Shown here: positions 32,501 through 45,401 of the stretch, in pieces | How positions within the stretch are numbered: the stretch's first letter is position 1 | Layout: each line of letters opens with the position of its first letter | From: Luidia sarsii | Taxonomy: Eukaryota > Echinodermata > Asteroidea > Paxillosida > Luidiidae | NCBI GenBank assembly: GCA_949987565.1 | Contig: OX465115.1 | Coordinates: forward strand, 7,032,566 to 7,096,565 | Direction of reading: 5' to 3' | DNA: 64,000 nt | The notes under the pieces: generated by a model | Database searches by the model: none | What the model was told of the DNA's origin: nothing | Seen by the model: the letters and a program-made list of their open reading frames with translations, nothing else | Program-made: the position numbers and the translations under genes

Positions 32501-35500
32501 AATAAGAGACGCAATTTTGGCTCTGAAAGGCTCGCAGACCATTTCAGTAACCTATAGTCAGTTGATACCTTTGATTGACTTAACAAAGGTGCCACAATTC
32601 ATTTATTAATATTTCAGTTTTCAAAATGGGGACAAGAATATGTATTGAAGGTGTTGTGGGACAATAGGAATCCATATTTAATCACTTATGGTAATTAGGA
32701 TACTTTTTAATGAGATTTTAAGTTGTCTTTAGTCATTTTAACTAAACAATCAACGGACGTCACGGTTGTGCAATTACCGGAGTAATTAGCACAATAAAAG
32801 ATGAAAAATATGTAAAACAATGGAGAAAAAAAATGGGGAAAAAAATTGGACATTCCGGATTCGAACCAGTGCTTTCTTTCTACTGGTTCTACGCCGGTCC
32901 CTTAGACTGCGCAGAGTTGTCTTGAACTAAGCAAAAATAAGCGATTGATATGTTGTAATCGGGATACTATTTCTATTTCTTAATGAATTGAAAGAAGTTC
33001 TTTGTTTCTGATCATTTTGATCGGATTCATTGTTATGCTTCAAATCATTTCAATCAATTCATTTAAAAAATTGAAATTTATTCCAATTTCAAAATGTAAA
33101 TGAACTATTTTCCTACTAGTTTTCAACATGTCAGTTTGCTCTGATGGACTGGTGTAGAACCAGTAAGTAGAATGCACGGGTTCGAGTCACGGAAATTGAA
33201 GTTTTTTTTCTCAATTTATTTATTTTTATTTTCTTCATATTTGTCATATTTCATTGTTTTTATCACTCAAAGGATGCTTCTGTGGTACTTTTATGCTACA
33301 TAATTAACCTTATTCAATTCATAATCAGCTAGGAGACGCCATTTTGGCTGTGAAAGACTCTCTGTCCTTTTCAGTAACCTATAGTTAGTAAATATCTTTG
33401 ATTGACGTAACAAAGCTGCCGCAATTCATTTATTAATCTTTCAGCAATCAAAATATGATAGAAAATTGGTATTGAAGGTATTGCGGGACAATAAGAGACG
33501 GAATTTTGGCTCTGAAAGGCTCGCAAACCATTTCAGTAACCTATAGTAAGTTGATACCTTTGATTGACGTATCAAAGGTGCCGAAATTCATTTATTAATA
33601 TTTCAGCAATCAAAATATGATAGAAAAATTGTATTGAAGGTATTGCGGGACAATAAGAGACGCAATTTTGGCTCTGAAAGGCTCGCAGACCATTTCAGTA
33701 ACCTATAGTAAGTTGATACCTTTGATTGACTTAACAAAGGTGCCGCAATTCATTAATTAATATTTCAGCAATCAAAATATGATAGAAAAATTGTATTGAA
33801 GGTATTGCGGGACAATAAGAGACGCAATTTTGGCTCTGAAAGGCTCGCAGACCATTTCAGTAACCTATAGTCAGTTGATACCTTTGATTGACTTAACAAA
33901 GGTGCCACAATTCATTCATTAATATTTCAGTTTTCAAAATGGGGACAAGAATATGTATTGAAGGTGTTGTTGGACAATAGGAATCCATATTCAATCACTT
34001 ATGGTAATTAGGATACTTTTTAATGAGATTTTAAGTTGTCTTTAGTCATTTTAACTAAACAATCAACGGACGTCAAGGTTGTGCAATTACCGGAGTAATT
34101 AAAACAATAAAAAATGAAAAATATGTAAAACAATGGAGAAAAAAAAGGGGAAAAAAATTGCACATTCCGGATTCGAACCAGTGCTTTCTTTCTACTGGTT
34201 CTACGCCGGTCCCTTAGACTGCGCAGAGTTGTCTTGAACTAAGCAAAAATAAGCGATTGATATGTTGTAATCGGGATACTATTTCTATTTCTTATTGAAT
34301 TGAAAGAAGTTCTTTGTTTCTGATCATTTTGATAGGATTCATTGTGATGCTTCAAATCATTTCAATCAATTCATTTACAAAATTGAAATTTATTCCAATT
34401 TCAAAATGTAAATGAACTATTTTCCTACTAGTTTTCAACATGTCAGTGTGCTCTGATGGACTGGTGTAGTACCAGTAAGTAGAATGCACGGGTTCGAGTC
34501 ACGGATGTTGCAATTTTTTTTCTCAATTCATTAATTTTTATTTTCTTCATATTTGTCATATTTCATTGTTTTTATCACTCAAAGGATGCTTCTGTGATAC
34601 TTTTATGCTGCATAATTAACCTTATTCAAATCATAATCACCTAGGAGACGCCATTTTGGCTGTGAAAGACTCTCTGTCCTTTTCAGTAACCTATAGTAAG
34701 TTAATATCTTTGATTGACGTAACAAAGCTGCCGCAATTCATTTATTAATATTTCATCAATCAAAATATGATAGAAAAATTGTATTGAAGGTATTGCGGGA
34801 CAATAAGAGACGCAATTTTGGCTATGAAAGGCTCGCAGACCATTTCAGTAACCTATAGTAAGTTGATACCTTTGATTGACGTATCAAAGGTGCCGAAATT
34901 CATTTATTAATATCTCAGCAATCAAAATATGATAGAAAAATTGTATTGAAGGTATTGCGGGACAATAAGAGACGCAATTTTGGCTCTGAAAGGCTCGCAG
35001 ACCATTTCAGTAACCTATAGTAAGTTGATACCTTTGATTGACGTATCAAAGGTGCCGCAATTCATTAATTAATATTTCAGCAATCAAAATATGATAGAAA
35101 AATTGTATTGAAGGTATTGCGGGACAATAAGAGACGCAATTTTGGCTCTGAAAGGCTCGCAGACCATTTCAGTAACCTATAGTAAGTTGATACCTTTGAT
35201 TGACTTAACAAAGGTGCCACAATTCATTCATTAATATTTCAGTTTTCAAAATGGGGACAAGAATATGTATTGAAGGTGTTGTGGGACAATAGGAATCCAT
35301 ATTTAATCACTTATGGTAATTAGGATACTTTTTAATGAGATTTTAAGTTGTCTTTAGTCATTTTAACTAAACAATCAACGGACGTCACGGTTGTGCAATT
35401 ACCGGAGTAATTAGCACAATAAAAGATGAAAAATATGTAAAACAATGGAGAAAAAAAATGGGGAAAAAAATTGGACATTCCGGATTCGAACCAGTGCTTT

Positions 35501-36693
35501 CTTTCTACTGGTTCTACGCCGGTCCCTTAGACTGCGCAGAGTTGTCTTGAACTAAGCAAAAATAAGCGATTGATATGTTGTAATCGGGATACTATTTCTA
35601 TTTCTTAATGAATTGAAAGAAGTTCTTTGTTTCTGATCATTTTGATCGGATTCATTGTTATGCTTCAAATCATTTCAATCAATTCATTTAAAAAATTGAA
35701 ATTTATTCCAATTTCAAAATGTAAATGAACTATTTTCCTACTAGTTTTCAACATGTCAGTTTGCTCTGATGGACTGGTGTAGAACCAGTAAGTAGAATGC
35801 ACGGGTTCGAGTCACGGATGTTGCAGTTTTTTTTCTCAATTTATTTATTTTTATTTTCTTCATATTTGTCATATTTCATTGTTTTTATCACTCAAAGGAT
35901 GCTTCTGTGGTACTTTTATGCTACATAATTAACCTTATTCAATTCATAATCAGCTAGGAGACGCCATTTTGGCTGTGAAAGACTCTCTGTCCTTTTCAGT
36001 AACCTATAGTTAGTAAATATCTTTGATTGACGTAACAAAGCTGCCGCAATTCATTTATTAATCTTTCAGCAATCAAAATATGATAGAAAAATTGTATTGA
36101 AGGTATTGCGGGACAATAAGAGACGCAATTTTGGCTATGAAAGGCTCGCAGACCATTTCAGTAACCTATAGTAAGTTGATACCTTTGATTGACGTATCAA
36201 AGGTGCCGAAATTCATTTATTAATATCTCAGCAATCAAAATATGATAGAAAAATTGTATTGAAGGTATTGCGGGACAATAAGAGACGCAATTTTGGCTCT
36301 GAAAGGCTCGCAGACCATTTCAGTAACCTATAGTAAGTTGATACCTTTGATTGACGTATCAAAGGTGCCGCAATTCATTAATTAATATTTCAGCAATCAA
36401 AATATGATAGAAAAATTGTATTGAAGGTATTGCGGGACAATAAGAGACGCAATTTTGGCTCTGAAAGGCTCGCAGACCATTTCAGTAACCTATAGTAAGT
36501 TGATACCTTTGATTGACTTAACAAAGGTGCCACAATTCATTCATTAATATTTCAGTTTTCAAAATGGGGACAAGAATATGTATTGAAGGTGTTGTGGGAC
36601 AATAGGAATCCATATTTAATCACTTATGGTAATTAGGATACTTTTTAATGAGATTTTAAGTTGTCTTTAGTCATTTTAACTAAACAATCAACG
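26514..36693 (+). repeat. Array block 4: units 13-20, alternating type I and type II modules
   Basis: Anchors are 26514 (I), 27666 (II), 28979 (I), 30130 (II), 31443 (I), 32756 (II), 34069 (I) and 35381 (II). The strict alternation makes a two-unit repeat of 2.5-2.6 kb. Units 16-17 are repeated as units 18-19 at an offset of 2626 bp. Both copies carry the rare change CACGGAAATTGAAG in the right tRNA-like arm (30561 and 33187 regions) and AAAATTGGTATTG in F. Confidence 0.9.
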
Positions 36694-39600
36694 GACGTCA
36701 CGGTTGTGCAATTACCGGAGTAATTAAAACAATAAAAAATGAAAAATATGTAAAACAATGGAGAAAAAAAATGGGGAAAAAAATTGGACATTCCGGATTC
36801 GAACCAGTGCTTTCTTTCTACTGGTTCTACGCCGGTCCCTTAGACTGCGCAGAGTTGTCTTGAACTAAGCAAAAATAAGCGATTGATATGTTGTAATCGG
36901 GATACTATTTCTATTTCTTAATGAATTGAAAGAAGTTCTTTGTTTCTGATCATTTTGATCGGATTCATTGTTATGCTTCAAATCATTTCAATCAATTAAT
37001 TTAAAAAATTGAAATTTATTCCAATTTCAAAATGTAAATGAACTATTTTCCTACTAGTTTTCAACATGTCAGTGTGCTCTGATGGACTGGTGTAGAACCA
37101 GTAAGTAGAATGCACGGGTTCGAGTCACGGATGTTGCAGTTTTTTTCTCAATTTATTTATTTTTATTTTCTTCATATTTGTCATATTTCATTGTTTTTAT
37201 CACTCAAAGGATGCTTCTGTGGTACTTTTATGCTACATAATTAACCTTATTCAATTCATAATCAGCTAGGAGACGCCATTTTGGCTGTGAAAGACTCTCT
37301 GTCCTTTTCAGTAACCTATAGTTAGTAAATATCTTTGATTGACGTAACAAAGCTGCCGCAATTCATTTATTAATATTTCAGCAATCAAAATATGATAGAA
37401 AATTTGTATTGAAGGTATTGCGGGACAATAAGAGACGGAATTTTGGCTCTGAAAGGCTCGCAAACCATTTCAGTAACCTATAGTAAGTTGATACCTTTGA
37501 TTGACTTAACAAAGGTGCCGCAATTCATTTATTAATATTTCAGCAATCAAAATATGATAGAAAAATTGTATTGAAGGTATTGCGGGACAATAAGAGACGC
37601 AATTTTGGCTCTGAAAGGCTCGCAGACCATTCCAGTAACCTATAGTAAGTTGATACCTTTGATTGACTTAACAAAGGTGCCACAATTCACTTATTAATAT
37701 TTCAGTTTTCAAAATGGGGACAAGAATATGTATTGAAGGTGTTGTGGGACAATAGGAATCCATATTTAATCACTTATGGTAATTAGGATACTTTTTAATT
37801 AGATTTTAAGTTGTCTTTAGTCATTTTAACTAAACAAATAAACGGACGTCACGGTTGTGCAATTACCGGGGTAATTAAAACAATAAAAAATGAAAAATAT
37901 GTAAAACAATGGAAAAAAAAAAATTGGGAAAAAAAATTGCACATTCCGGATTCGAACCAGTGCTTTCTTTCTACTGGTTCTACGCCGGTCCCTTAGACTG
38001 CGCAGAGTTGTCTTGAACTAAGCAAAAATAAGCGATTGATATGTTGTAATCGGGATACTATTTCTATTTCTTATTGAATTGAAAGAAGTTCTTTGTTTCT
38101 GATCATTTTGATAGGATTCATTGTGATGCTTCAAATCATTTCAATCAATTCATTTACAAAATTGAAATTTATTCCAATTTCAAAATGTAAATGAACTATT
38201 TTCCTACTAGTTTTCAACATGTCAGTGTGCTCTGATGGACTGGTGTAGTACCAGTAAGTAGAATGCACGGGTTCGAGTCACGGATGTTGCAATTTTTTTT
38301 CTCAATTCATTAATTTTTATTTTCTTCATATTTGTCATATTTCATTGTTTTTATCACTCAAAGGATGCTTCTGTGATACTTTTATGCTGCATAATTAACC
38401 TTATTCAATTCATAATCACCTAGGAGACGCCATTTTGGCTGTGAAAGACTCTCTGTCCTTTTCAGTAACCTATAGTAAGTTAATATCTTTGATTGACGTA
38501 ACAAAGCTGCCGCAATTCATTTATTAATATTTCAGCAATCAAAATATGATAGAAAAATTGTATTGAAGGTATTGCGGGACAATAAGAGACGCAATTTTGG
38601 CTATGAAAGGCTCGCAGACCATTTCAATAACCTACGGTAAGTTGATACCTTTGATTGACTTAACAAATGTGCCGCAATTCATTAATTAATATTTCAGCAA
38701 TCAAAATATGATAGAAAAATTGTATTGAAGGTATTGCGGGACAATAAGAGACGCAATTTTGGCTCTGAAAGGCTCGCAGACCATTCCAGTAACCTATAGT
38801 AAGTTGATACCTTTGATTGACTTAACAAAGGTGCCACAATTCATTTATTAATATTTCAGTTTTCAAAATGGGGACAAGAATATGTATTGAAGGTGTTGTG
38901 GGACAATAGGAATCCATATTTAATCACTTATGGTAATTAGGATACTTTTTAATGAGATTTTAAGTTGTCTTTAGTCATTTTAACTAAACAATCAACGGAC
39001 GTCACGGTTGTGCAATTACCGGAGTAATTAGCACAATAAAAGATGAAAAATATGTAAAACAATGGAGAAAAAAAATGGGGAAAAAAATTGGACATTCCGG
39101 ATTCGAACCAGTGCTTTCTTTCTACTGGTTCTACGCCGGTCCCTTAGACTGCGCAGAGTTGTCTTGAACTAAGCAAAAATAAGCGATTGATATGTTGTAA
39201 TCGGGATACTATTTCTATTTCTTAATGAATTGAAAGAAGTTCTTTGTTTCTGATCATTTTGATCGGATTCATTGTTATGCTTCAAATCATTTCAATCAAT
39301 TCATTTAAAAAATTGAAATTTATTCCAATTTCAAAATGTAAATGAACTATTTTCCTACTAGTTTTCAACATGTCAGTTTGCTCTGATGGACTGGTGTAGA
39401 ACCAGTAAGTAGAATGCACGGGTTCGAGTCACGGATGTTGCAGTTTTTTTTCTCAATTTATTTATTTTTATTTTCTTCATATTTGTCATATTTCATTGTT
39501 TTTATCACTCAAAGGATGCTTCTGTGGTACTTTTATGCTACATAATTAACCTTATTCAATTCATAATCAGCTAGGAGACGCCATTTTGGCTGTGAAAGAC

Positions 39601-42600
39601 TCTCTGTCCTTTTCAGTAACCTATAGTTAGTAAATATCTTTGATTGACGTAACAAAGCTGCCGCAATTCATTTATTAATCTTTCAGCAATCAAAATATGA
39701 TAGAAAATTTGTATTGAAGGTATTGCGGGACAATAAGAGACGGAATTTTGGCTCTGAAAGGCTCACAAACCATTTCAGTAACCTATAGTAAGTTGATACC
39801 TTTGATTGACGTATCAAAGGTGCCGAAATTCATTTATTAATATTTCAGCAATCAAAATATGATAGAAAAATTGTATTGAAGGTATTGCGGGACAATAAGA
39901 GACGCAATTTTGGCTCTGAAAGGCTCGCAGACCATTTCAGTAACCTATAGTAAGTTGATACCTTTGATTGACTTAACAAAGGTGCCGCAATTCATTAATT
40001 AATATTTCAGCAATCAAAATATGATAGAAAAATTGTATTGAAGGTATTGCGGGACAATAAGAGACGCAATTTTGGCTCTGAAAGGCTCGCAGACCATTTC
40101 AGTAACCTATAGTCAGTTGATACCTTTGATTGACTTAACAAAGGTGCCACAATTCATTCATTAATATTTCAGTTTTCAAAATGGGGACAGGAATATGTAT
40201 TGAAGGTGTTGTTGGACAATAGGAATCCATATTCAATCACTTATGGTAATTAGGATACTTTTTAATGAGATTTTAAGTTGTCTTTAGTCATTTTAACTAA
40301 ACAATCAACGGACGTCAAGGTTGTGCAATTACCGGAGTAATTAAAACAATAAAAAATGAAAAATATGTAAAACAATGGAGAAAAAAAAAGGGGAAAAAAA
40401 TTGCACATTCCGGATTCGAACCAGTGCTTTCTTTCTACTGGTTCTACGCCGGTCCCTTAGACTGCGCAGAGTTGTCTTGAACTAAGCAAAAATAAGCGAT
40501 TGATATGTTGTAATCGGGATACTATTTCTATTTCTTATTGAATTGAAAGAAGTTCTTTGTTTCTGATCATTTTGATAGGATTCATTGTGATGCTTCAAAT
40601 CATTTCAATCAATTCATTTACAAAATTGAAATTTATTCCAATTTCAAAATGTAAATGAACTATTTTCCTACTAGTTTTCAACATGTCAGTGTGCTCTGAT
40701 GGACTGGTGTAGTACCAGTAAGTAGAATGCACGGGTTCGAGTCACGGATGTTGCAATTTTTTTTCTCAATTCTTTAATTTTTATTTTCTTCATATTTGTC
40801 ATATTTCATTGTTTTTATCACTCAAAGGATGCTTCTGTGATACTTTTATGCTGCATAATTAACCTTATTCAATTCATAATCACCTAGGAGACGCCATTTT
40901 GGCTGTGAAAGACTCTCTGTCCTTTTCAGTAACCTATAGTAAGTTAATATCTTTGATTGACGTAACAAAGCTGCCGCAATTCATTTATTAATATTTCATC
41001 AATCAAAATATGATAGAAAAATTGTATTGAAGGTATTGCGGGACAATAAGAGACGCAATTTTGGCTATGAAAGGCTCGCAGACCATTTCAGTAACCTATA
41101 GTAAGTTGATACCTTTGATTGACGTATCAAAGGTGCCGAAATTCATTTATTAATATTTCAGCAATCAAAATATGATAGAAAAATTGTATTGAAGGTATTG
41201 CGGGACAATAAGAGACGCAATTTTGGCTCTGAAAGGCTCGCAGACCATTTCAGTAACCTATAGTAAGTTGATACCTTTGATTGACTTAACAAAGGTGCCG
41301 CAATTCATTAATTAATATTTCAGCAATCAAAATATGATAGAAAAATTGTATTGAAGGTATTGCGGGACAATAAGAGACGCAATTTTGGCTCTGAAAGGCT
41401 CGCAGACCATTTCAGTAACCTATAGTCAGTTGATACCTTTGATTGACTTAACAAAGGTGCCACAATTCATTCATTAATATTTCAGTTTTCAAAATGGGGA
41501 CAAGAATATGTATTGAAGGTGTTGTTGGACAATAGGAATCCATATTCAATCACTTATGGTAATTAGGATACTTTTTAATGAGATTTTAAGTTGTCTTTAG
41601 TCATTTTAACTAAACAATCAACGGACGTCAAGGTTGTGCAATTACCGGAGTAATTAAAACAATAAAAAATGAAAAATATGTAAAACAATGGAGAAAAAAA
41701 AAGGGGAAAAAAATTGCACATTCCGGATTCGAACCAGTGCTTTCTACCTACTGGTTCTACGCCGGTCCCTTAGACTGCGCAGAGTTGTCTTGAACTAAGC
41801 AAAAATAAGCGATTGATATGTTGTAATCGGGATACTATTTCTATTTCTTATTGAATTGAAAGAAGTTCTTTGTTTCTGATCATTTTGATAGGATTCATTG
41901 TGATGCTTCAAATCATTTCAATCAATTCATTTACAAAATTGAAATTTATTCCAATTTCAAAATGTAAATGAACTATTTTCCTACTAGTTTTCAACATGTC
42001 AGTGTGCTCTGATGGACTGGTGTAGTACCAGTAAGTAGAATGCACGGGTTCGAGTCACGGATGTTGCAATTTTTTTTCTCAATTCATTAATTTTTATTTT
42101 CTTCATATTTGTCATATTTCATTGTTTTTATCACTCAAAGGATGCTTCTGTGATACTTTTATGCTGCATAATTAACCTTATTCAATTCATAATCACCTAG
42201 GAGACGCCATTTTGGCTGTGAAAGACTCTCTGTCCTTTTCAGTAACCTATAGTAAGTTAATATCTTTGATTGACGTAACAAAGCTGCCGCAATTCATTTA
42301 TTAATATTTCAGCAATCAAAATATGATAGAAAAATTGTATTGAAGGTATTGCGGGACAATAAGAGACGCAATTTTGGCTATGAAAGGCTCGCAGACCATT
42401 TCAGTAACCTACGGTAAGTTGATACCTTTGATTGACTTAACAAATGTGCCGCAATTCATTAATTAATATTTCAGCAATCAAAATATGATAGAAAAATTGT
42501 ATTGAAGGTATTGCGGGACAATAAGAGACGCAATTTTGGCTCTGAAAGGCTCGCAGACCATTCCAGTAACCTATAGTAAGTTGATACCTTTGATTGACTT

Positions 42601-45401
42601 AACAAAGGTGCCACAATTCATTTATTAATATTTCAGTTTTCAAAATGGGGACAAGAATATGTATTGAAGGTGTTGTGGGACAATAGGAATCCATATTTAA
42701 TCACTTATGGTAATTAGGATACTTTTTAATGAGATTTTAAGTTGTCTTTAGTCATTTTAACTAAACAATCAACGGACGTCACGGTTGTGCAATTACCGGA
42801 GTAATTAGCACAATAAAAGATGAAAAATATGTAAAACAATGGAGAAAAAAAATGGGGAAAAAAATTGGACATTCCGGATTCGAACCAGTGCTTTCTTTCT
42901 ACTGGTTCTACGCCGGTCCCTTAGACTGCGCAGAGTTGTCTTGAACTAAGCAAAAATAAGCGATTGATATGTTGTAATCGGGATACTATTTCTATTTCTT
43001 AATGAATTGAAAGAAGTTCTTTGTTTCTGATCATTTTGATCGGATTCATTGTTATGCTTCAAATCATTTCAATCAATTCATTTAAAAAATTGAAATTTAT
43101 TCCAATTTCAAAATGTAAATGAACTATTTTCCTACTAGTTTTCAACATGTCAGTTTGCTCTGATGGACTGGTGTAGAACCAGTAAGTAGAATGCACGGGT
43201 TCGAGTCACGGATGTTGCAGTTTTTTTTCTCAATTTATTTATTTTTATTTTCTTCATATTTGTCATATTTCATTGTTTTTATCACTCAAAGGATGCTTCT
43301 GTGGTACTTTTATGCTACATAATTAACCTTATTCAATTCATAATCAGCTAGGAGACGCCATTTTGGCTGTGAAAGACTCTCTGTCCTTTTCAGTAACCTA
43401 TAGTTAGTAAATATCTTTGATTGACGTAACAAAGCTGCCGCAATTCATTTATTAATCTTTCAGCAATCAAAATATGATAGAAAATTTGTATTGAAGGTAT
43501 TGCGGGACAATAAGAGACGGAATTTTGGCTCTGAAAGGCTCGCAAACCATTTCAGTAACCTATAGTAAGTTGATACCTTTGATTGACGTATCAAAGGTGC
43601 CGAAATTCATTTATTAATATTTCAGCAATCAAAATATGATAGAAAAATTGTATTGAAGGTATTGCGGGACAATAAGAGACGCAATTTTGGCTCTGAAAGG
43701 CTCGCAGACCATTTCAGTAACCTATAGTAAGTTGATACCTTTGATTGACTTAACAAAGGTGCCGCAATTCATTAATTAATATTTCAGCAATCAAAATATG
43801 ATAGAAAAATTGTATTGAAGGTATTGCGGGACAATAAGAGACGCAATTTTGGCTCTGAAAGGCTCGCAGACCATTTCAGTAACCTATAGTCAGTTGATAC
43901 CTTTGATTGACTTAACAAAGGTGCCACAATTCATTCATTAATATTTCAGTTTTCAAAATGGGGACAAGAATATGTATTGAAGGTGTTGTTGGACAATAGG
44001 AATCCATATTCAATCACTTATGGTAATTAGGATACTTTTTAATGAGATTTTAAGTTGTCTTTAGTCATTTTAACTAAACAATCAACGGACGTCAAGGTTG
44101 TGCAATTACCGGAGTAATTAAAACAATAAAAAATGAAAAATATGTAAAACAATGGAGAAAAAAAAAGGGGAAAAAAATTGCACTTTCCGGATTCGAACCA
44201 GTGCTTTCTTTCTACTGGTTCTACGCCGGTCCCTTAGACTGCGCAGAGTTGTCTTGAACTAAGCAAAAATAAGCGATTGATATGTTGCAATCGGGATACT
44301 GTTTCTATTTCTTATTGAATTGAAAGAAGTTCTTTGTTTCTGATCATTTTGATCGGATTCATTGTGATGCTTCAAATCATTTCAATCAATTCATTTAAAA
44401 AATTGAAATTTTTTTCCAATTTCAAAATGTAAATGAACTATTTTCCTACTAGTTTTCAACATGTCAGTGTGCTCTGATGGACTGGTGTAGAAGCAGTAAG
44501 TAGAATGCACAGGTTCGAGTCACGGATGTTGCAATTTTTTTCTCAATTTATTATTTTTTATTTTCTTCATATTTGTCATATTTCATTGTTTTTATCACTC
44601 AAAGGATGCTTCTGTGATACTTTTATGCTGCATAATTAACCTTATTCAATTCATAATCACCTAGGAGACGCCATTTTGGCTGTGAAAGACTCTCTGTCCT
44701 TTTCAGTAACCTATAGTAAGTTAATATCTTTGATTGACGTAACAAAGCTGCCGCAATTCATTTATTAATATTTCAGCAATCAAAATATGATAGAAAAATT
44801 GTATTGAAGGTATTGCGGGACAATAAGAGACGCAATTTTGGCTATGAAAGGCTCGCAGACCATTTCAGTAATCTATAGTAAGTTGATACCTTTGATTGAC
44901 TTAACAAAGGTGCCGCAATTCATTTATTAATATTTCAGCAATCAAAATATGATAGAAAAATTATATTGAAGGTATTGCGGGACATTAAGAGACGCAATTT
45001 TGGCTCTGAAAGGCTCGCAGACCATTTCAGTAACCTATAGTAAGTTGATACCTTTGATTGACGTATCAAAGGTGCCGCAATTCATTAATTAATATTTCAG
45101 CAATCAAAATATGATAGAAAAATTGTATTGAAGGTATTGCGGGACAATAAGAGACGCATATTTGGCTCTGAAAGGCTCGCAGACCATTCCAGTAACCTAT
45201 AGTAAGTTGATACCTTTGATTGACTTAACAAAGGTGCCACAATTCATTTATTAATATTTCAGTTTTCAAAATGGGGACAAGAATATGTATTGAAGGTGTT
45301 GTGGGACAATAGGAATCCATATTTAATCACTTATGGTAATTAGGATACTTTTTAATTAGATTTTAAGTTGTCTTTAGTCATTTTAACTAAACAAATAAAC
45401 G
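36694..45401 (+). repeat. Array block 5: units 21-27, beginning with a copy of 25.4-29.5 kb
   Basis: Anchors are 36694, 37845, 38998, 40311, 41624, 42775 and 44088. The first four units repeat units 12-15 at an offset of 11331-11332 bp, sharing rare variants such as ATCAATTAATTTAAAA, CAATTCACTTATT and TTTCAATAACCTACGG. The match ends within unit 24, where F has ATTTCATCAATC. Units 24 and 25 are both type I, breaking the alternation. Unit 27 carries the GTAGAAGCAG variant. Confidence 0.88.
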
